The notes below the pieces were generated by a model. It worked only from the letters and a program-made list of their open reading frames with translations. It made no database searches and was not told the DNA's origin. Below are positions 58,336-64,000 of a DNA stretch of 64,000 nt, one piece after another. This DNA is from Filobasidium wieringae (lineage: Eukaryota > Basidiomycota > Tremellomycetes > Filobasidiales > Filobasidiaceae): assembly GCA_001600055.1 (NCBI GenBank), contig BCIV01000002.1, forward strand, positions 438,287 through 502,286, in the 5' to 3' direction. The position numbers and the translations under genes were made by a program. Each line of letters starts with the position of its first letter. The first letter of the stretch is position 1.

Positions 58336-61300
58336 CTATAACTCCGCATCGTCGTCCAATTGACTGGGCTTGAGTAGACCCGGTACACGCATAGCAGCCT
58401 CCTTTTCCGCTTGTTGTTTGGCTTCAAGCTCAGCCTCCTTGTCTGCCACGTACAGCTCGGCATTGTCGTCTTCGCCTGCCGAGAACTCCTTGAGCGAGAT
58501 CAAGAAGTCTCGCAGAGTCAACTTGAAGCGTTCCACATCTCCAGAAGCTTCAAACAGCAGGTTGACAAAGGTCTTGATTTGTGCGCTATCAGGGGATGCG
58601 TCTCGTCAGCAACGACTTCGAACCATACTCGACGAGTACTTACGATTGCACGTGGGTGAACGCATTCTGTAGAAGACTGGCAATGTGTTCTCTCAAAAAG
58701 ATGGGGTTCGTCATACCCGGTTGTGTAACAACAGCGGCGTCCCACAGGGAAGCAGTAACCTGGCCGGATTCGACCAGGTTGATCAACTTCTGCAGCAGAA
58801 GTGCTTGCAATTTGAATCCTATGAAGCCCAGCATGATTAAGTTCCCGATAACGAGTCGCTGGGTTGATAGCAACTCACCACTCTTGTGGTCAGTGTCCGT
58901 CAAGACATAGAACACGTCTCCTAGCATGGCGAGCAGATATTGTTGGAAGAAAGAGTTTGCTACACTAGCTTCTGTTTTGGTGAAGTTCCTAACCAATTCG
59001 ATAGCCACTATATATATATAGCCTCTGATAAGCACTGATTTCCGTCAAACGCATGTTCACAAGGGCTTACAGTTCAACCCAATCTCGGCGATATCCCTCA
59101 TAGTGTGCTTGATAGCCCAAATAACGGAGTCGATCACAAGCTTGAACTGAGGAGGTGGCAATTCGAGAAGGGCTACAGATAGGGTTTTGTCAATGAGCTT
59201 CGGACAGCTAAGGAGGCCGTCGCGGTGCGTACCAGGGAAACAAGAGATATCGATGGCACGAAGCATTCGGAAGAATCCCCCTCGATGTTCTGGGTATTCA
59301 GCAAAGTCCTTGTTAATCATATCGAGAGTTGGTTCGAAGACGGCATCAAGGATAGGAGCAATCTGGGGGTTGAGGCGCGACTGAATCATAGCAAGAGTTG
59401 ATGAATCAGTCATCCTGATACCCTGCATAGATATTGGGACGAACATACCCCAAGTACGCCGACAATGGTGGCCATCAAGTTCAGTACTTCCGCGTCTCGA
59501 GCTGGGGGCACATTTCGCTGATAATCGCCCAAAACTGCTTCAAGTAAGCCAGGAATAAGGTTCGCATTGGTCCCGTCCAAATCCTCCGCTCTCTTGATGT
59601 AGGTTTCGACCAATTTCAATATCTCCTTCTTGATGGTTCTAAGACCTCGGACGACAGGCGTGCGGGTGGCGATAACACCTGTCAAATTGAACATGGCTCC
59701 CTCAGTTTACAGTCATAAAGCGTTGCTGTAGAATCGTTGAGCTAACCTTGTCGAGTCACCGCTTCACTGATGTTGTTGCTTGCAGCACCATAAAGACCAA
59801 GCATATCTACCCACAACTGACCCAGTTGCGGAAGGAAATGGGGACCAATAGCGACACACGCTGCTACATTGGTTTTCAAGACATTGGAAAGGACTTTGAC
59901 GTTGCCAGGGTCGCCCAAGACATCGACTCCCTTCGCAGCATCAGTCATCAATGCTCTCCACTATGGCTCAATAAGAATCAGCTGAGTTCGTTTCATGAGA
60001 CAGCAATCGATAGCTTACAGCGTCGTTGGGCATACGCATCAACTGGTCAATCAATCGCTCTTGCACAGCCTTGTGGGGTTGAGCTGCTATCATGTAACCC
60101 ACAGCTTCGTAAAAGGTATGAACCTAGAAGTCGGAGCAAGTAGGACGTCAATCACAGATCACTTGATACAAGATGTTTCGCATTTCTCACCTGCTGAGGT
60201 TGTAGATCCGAAGTGATACGGTGGAGATTACGCAGAATTTCATCGATGAATGGTTCAGATTCTCCCGATTGTTGCATGATGAAGTGACGCTTGCACTTCT
60301 GCGAGATCTTGATAAAGGTATCACAAGCCATGTCTTGGACACCTGTAGTCAGATGTAGTCAGCGTCTTGTGCCACAAGACAGTATCATGATCGAAACTTA
60401 CCCTCGTGCGTCTCGTGCATGAACTCGAACAACTTGTTGACGACAGTCTTCAGGAACTTCCAGTGCGCTTTGAGGAATCTAGGATATTGCCCAACGATGT
60501 ACATGATGTCGGAAGCACAAACTGCTTTGTTGTCCTTGCCTCGCTTCATCTCAGTTAACCCTAGCAGGTCTTTGATAACAGTCACCAGGAATCGTTTTTC
60601 GACGTCCTCGCCTGGAAATTCGTATTAGCTGAGGAATGTGTTATCACTTCGGCTGCTGAATTGAACTCACTCATTGCTCCGGATATCGAACCGATAGCCC
60701 AACACAGAGTGTTGAGGTTGTTCCAAGACCATTCAGTTCCGTCGATCTGGAGCAACCATCGATGATTAGCATGAATCGCAAAACTTCGGTGCAGATAATT
60801 TACCTGCTTGCTCAATTTCCTAGTCATTATGGTTTCAGTATCGACAACATCCAAGTGGGTCAAGTAGACCAAAATGGATTTCATAGTTTTGTATAGCACG
60901 ATAGTATCCGAGTCCTTCATGAACTCTCGTACGATCTCTCCTTCGTCGTTCTCAACGATCAGGACCTATATATCATTCAGCACTTTAGCTCGGAACCAAT
61001 CCTATTTGAAAGGACAGGGCTCACCTCCTCCGGTTTAACCATTCGAGAGATCATTACTAAACGAAGTTGAGAAAGGATTTCCGCATAGACTCCCTTTCTT
61101 ACCCCAGACGCTCCGCTAGGAGCGACTGCGCCCAGTCCCATACCGGCAGAAACACCACCCAAATTCAGTGCCATCAACGGGTTGATATCACCCATGATTG
61201 GTGCCAATTGTGTCTCCTCGTAGAGGTCGCTGACCAACTATGTGGCAAGTTGCTGAATGAGTAGGGTTCGAGATAACACGGCACCAATTGACTTGCCTTC

Positions 61301-62906
61301 GTCCAGTACTCGAGACAGATCTTGAAGATTTCTCGATCATCCACACTGGAAATCTTGACCAGATAGAAGTGGGCATTCAACAAGAGGTCCTTCATCTCGT
61401 CAGTCTCGATAAGCCGCAAATGAACTCCGAGGAAATTCGTCAAGAACAAGGCGAGGTTATTGACCAGTTGCTGCTCTTCGTCTGATGAGGTTTCGTAAAC
61501 AGCTTTGATGTCTAGCGAGGCAAAAAATGCTGAGCGATGCGAGTTCCAGAGAAGATTGGCCTCCGGACTTACCGGTGTTACCAGGTATCATACGGTTGAC
61601 AGAAGTCATCACTCCAGCAAACATGGTCACGAACTTCTCGTTGTAACCTGTAGAGATGTCCAAACCACCGATTTCTGAAAGACACTTCAAGGTGGTGTTT
61701 CGGAACTCAGGCGGATCGAGGAACTAAAACACGAAAGGTCAATTTTGATGCTAGCGGTAAACTTTCTGTCAACTCACTTTCGAAACCAGCATCTCAATCA
61801 AGGGAGTCTCGAAGATAAATCCCAGTGGGATCCAATTTAGGAATCTCAGCAAAGTCTCCAGAGTAGCCTTGATGAGACTCGTCTTGTTGGCCTTTTCCAG
61901 GACTTCACTACATAATTGGAAAATTTCGAAGAATTCTCCCGACATCTGGTTCTTCAAGTTCTTTGTCTTGGCTTGAGTCATCTGTTCAGCGGAGTAATCG
62001 AAGATCTCTTCTGATAGGAGCTTGAGGATGACCATGTTGTTTTCGCATAATGAAAGGTTGGTTTTGGAAGAAGCAACGATTTCGGGGATGAAGGTTGGCC
62101 AGTCATGTGGCCAGGCCTGCTTAAGGATCTGCAACAAGGGTGATTTATTGTCAGCCATGGCTTGCATCCGTCTGGAACCTAGTACCCACCTGCACTAAAA
62201 CAAGGTTAAGCTTGTTCACATAAGCCTTTTCAGATCGCATTCTGCCTTCATCGGACGAAACTTCAACAATAGTCTGAACAATGAAGTTTCGGATTCCTGT
62301 GTTAAGGAGAATGATTAGGCTTTTGCAAATTCCGCGATTGTGACCCAGACATACCTTGCTGCTGATCGACAGGCAAAGCTTTCCATCTCGTCTGAATCAA
62401 CTTCTCCAAAATTTGTAAGGCGATGTACTTCGGGGACAACATGCAAATCAGCCGGTTTGTAGGATGCGAAAAATCGATCAAGACTCACCTTCGTTTGCCC
62501 TCCTACTGAAGATTCTAGGATAGCAGGTACACGACTCCAGGCATCCGGGTTTTCTAGAGATTGCGACCAGATGATAAGCGACCGATTCGGGAAATTAGGT
62601 TAGGAGAGAGTCGAAACTTACCTTGGAATTGCGTGAGAACTTGTTGAGCCATTTGTTGCTGATTATCGTCGCAATTGATAAGAACAACAGTCATGCACAT
62701 GTTTAGCTGGAGGAAATAACGCTTGCAATCAATTTTCAAAGCGAGAACTTACCTCTTGTCCGTTTCCAGAGAACATGGCCGTCACTACCCTATCTAACAT
62801 CCCCACGTCCAGGTCCTGAGAGAAATCGAGAATAGCCTGTTCAAAAAGTAACACGTTTGTCAGTAAGGGACCTAAAAGCGGTGATAACCAGTTCACTTAC
62901 CTCCAT
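58336..62906 (-). CDS. CRM1: Exportin-1 (CRM1), nuclear export receptor
   Basis: 22 exons by upper-lower bounds: 62906-62901, 62836-62753, 62706-62622, 62553-62489, 62427-62355, 62296-62190, 62128-61778, 61723-61573, 61511-61297, 61237-61025, 60965-60804, 60746-60671, 60611-60402, 60342-60191, 60123-60019, 59960-59747, 59696-59449, 59380-59233, 59172-59071, 59007-58879, 58818-58644, 58585-58336. The sum is 1106 residues. Exon 1 is only ATG GAG. Features: [17 protein letters not shown] at the start, AQQVLTQFQ and [16 protein letters not shown] of the CRIME region, [62 protein letters not shown] and the acidic end DDDAEL. CRM1 with Ran-GTP exports proteins bearing leucine-rich NES. The residue at the leptomycin-B Cys site is Thr. 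Intron 9 uses a GC donor. Confidence 0.95.
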
Positions 62907-64000
62907 CTTGATGCAGCAGCGGAATTTCCTCTATGATCAGGCAGTTCGAATGTATCTGACAATTGAGGAGATTAAATCTCGCAGTTTCAAGTTTACAGCA
63001 GATAACGTTTGTGTATCTACCTATATGTGCGCCACTAAGCTCAGGGGACTTGTGAACACCTGCTTATGCTCTGTGTCTTCTCCCTGCTCTTCTCCGGGGC
63101 TATTCCGAGGAGAGTAAGCGATGAAAGTTTTCCAGAGATTGAGTTGCTATCTAGCAGCTGTCGATGATAATGTAGATCTCTGAAGTAGACTTGAGGCAAT
63201 ACGTTGGTAGGTTTGCGGAATGAGGAATAGATGAGTAGTACTACTCTGGATGTTGGTCTACACGGCAGCTGCTTGACGCGGATCCGTGTCGCCCATAAAA
63301 TTAGGTAAGCAGATTTGTAGAAAGTTCGATATGTTTCGCTTACCTTTTGTACGATGAAACAATCGACCGCAGCGACTTGAGTGACTCATGTCGAACCAAC
63401 CCCCAGTATAAAAGTACTTCATCTGGAATAAGGGGGCATTCTCGAGCGAGGCCCCTATACATCGTGCGGTGGAACCACATTTCTGAACCTTAGTGCGTCC
63501 AATACCATACCTGCATAGATGGTCAACGAGGAGAACAGAGAAAAGGAGGAAAGATACATACCTGAAGCGGGCGCAGTAGATCTGACTCTCGAACCTTCTG
63601 GACTGAGAATGCGAACTGGACTTTAGCGAACCTCAATCTGAACTGTCCATCGCGATCATATTTGCTAGCCGCCATGTAATAAGAAGATCAAAAGCCTGGG
63701 CAACGTAGCCTTTACTGTAAAAATCTTGAGCTGGATAAGTACATGATGTAGAATATTGCTTTCTCTGTATCTGATATTCGCTCTTGGTCAACAGAAGTGA
63801 GACAAGGGGATCTTCCGTTTCGAACCTTGCGCTAGCATTCGTATCGTGGGGACCGCCATGTACGGGAGCAATCTCATAGAAAGCATTCCGGACAGAAGAT
63901 GCATTTCGTTATCTGCGTATCCACAACTTGAGATCCTCCATCTTTGGATCTGAACAAAGCAGTCGGGAATCCTGTACTCTCTACAAAGCTCATAAGGCCA
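62907..64000. other. CRM1 upstream region with unexplained exon-like frames and a hairpin
   Basis: 1.1 kb to the window end. A minus-strand frame from ATG 63675 runs 38 codons to a GTATGT donor (63562-63675). A second open stretch (63344-63488) sits between an acceptor-like AAG and a GTAAGC donor in a compatible phase. They might be exons of a small gene or of the CRM1 leader. An imperfect hairpin (AGGGGGC..GCCCCT) lies at 63431-63456. No family was recognised. Confidence 0.3.
63344..63675 (-). CDS. Candidate small two- or three-exon gene, or CRM1 leader exons
   Basis: Exon-like pieces 63562-63675 (starts MAASKYDRDGQFRLRF) and 63344-63488 join in phase through an intron with a GTATGT donor and a TAAG acceptor. 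A third short exon ending near 63270 would close the frame at roughly 90 residues. The predicted peptide has no recognised domain and odd composition (many Cys, Phe, Arg). I list it only because both ends of the middle piece carry splice-like signals. It is as likely to be non-coding 5' leader of CRM1. Confidence 0.22.

Noticed and set aside
59423..59448. A 26-nt intron in CRM1
   Set aside because: The same donor pairs with an acceptor at 59381 to give a 68-nt intron with a CTGAT branch site and exact length agreement with other CRM1 proteins.
63344..63488. A spliceosomal snRNA or TPP riboswitch upstream of CRM1
   Set aside because: The conserved blocks I know for U1, U2, U4, U6 and TPP aptamers are absent. 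Only a local hairpin is present.
1..64000. tRNA genes, transposons, CRISPR arrays
   Set aside because: I looked for B-box GGTTCGA-type sequences, long terminal or inverted repeats, transposase/reverse-transcriptase motifs and regular repeat-spacer arrays, and found none I could support.

Overview
This window looks like nuclear chromosomal DNA from a basidiomycete fungus, most likely a tremellomycete (Cryptococcus/Kwoniella-like yeast). Almost every gene is cut by many short introns (mostly 50-75 nt) with GT..AG ends and CTGAC/CTAAC-like branch sites. Genes sit close together on both strands. The gene set includes an Ime2/Crk1-type kinase, Wee1, an Arg2 acetylglutamate synthase and a Hos3-type deacetylase. 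Exon borders were derived by hand from splice signals plus reading-frame and family continuity. For nearly all genes the exon lengths sum to an intact frame. No transposon, tRNA, rRNA or CRISPR was recognised.

Layout. 0-8.5 kb: the 3' end of an unknown gene, then two ribosome-biogenesis genes, TSR2 and RPA190 (Pol I largest subunit), each with a TCACGTGA box about 180 bp before its ATG. 9-19 kb (minus strand): an Ala/Ser-rich membrane-anchored protein, the CRK1 kinase and a DnaJ protein. 19-25.4 kb (plus): a DUF1769 protein, FBP1 with a CRE-like promoter site, and an MLRQ/NDUFA4-like small membrane protein. 26-32 kb: a secreted M64 (HELGH) metallopeptidase, an MDP-1 HAD phosphatase with an apparent 2-nt microexon, and uridine kinase URK1. 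32-41 kb (minus): an unknown probably nuclear protein, a dienelactone hydrolase and WEE1. 41.5-48.6 kb (minus): a membrane-anchored M24 Xaa-Pro peptidase, a PrxQ/BCP peroxiredoxin and an MFS transporter. 48.9-58.1 kb: a visibly GC-rich block with two low-complexity unknown proteins (one ending in a CaaX box), a Hos3-type histone deacetylase that appears fused to a Tpt1 tRNA 2'-phosphotransferase, and ARG2. 58.3-62.9 kb (minus): exportin CRM1 with 22 exons.

The best candidates for something undescribed are the predicted HDAC-Tpt1 fusion (997 aa, nine exons all in phase) and the 2-nt exon that restores the DxDxT catalytic motif of the MDP-1 phosphatase. Secondary points are shared E-boxes upstream of TSR2 and RPA190, CRE sites at three promoters, a Thr at the leptomycin-B position of CRM1, a GC-AG intron, and a 13-nt microexon in the M64 peptidase. 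Most genes here are ordinary housekeeping genes. They do not form one pathway, apart from the TSR2/RPA190 pair.
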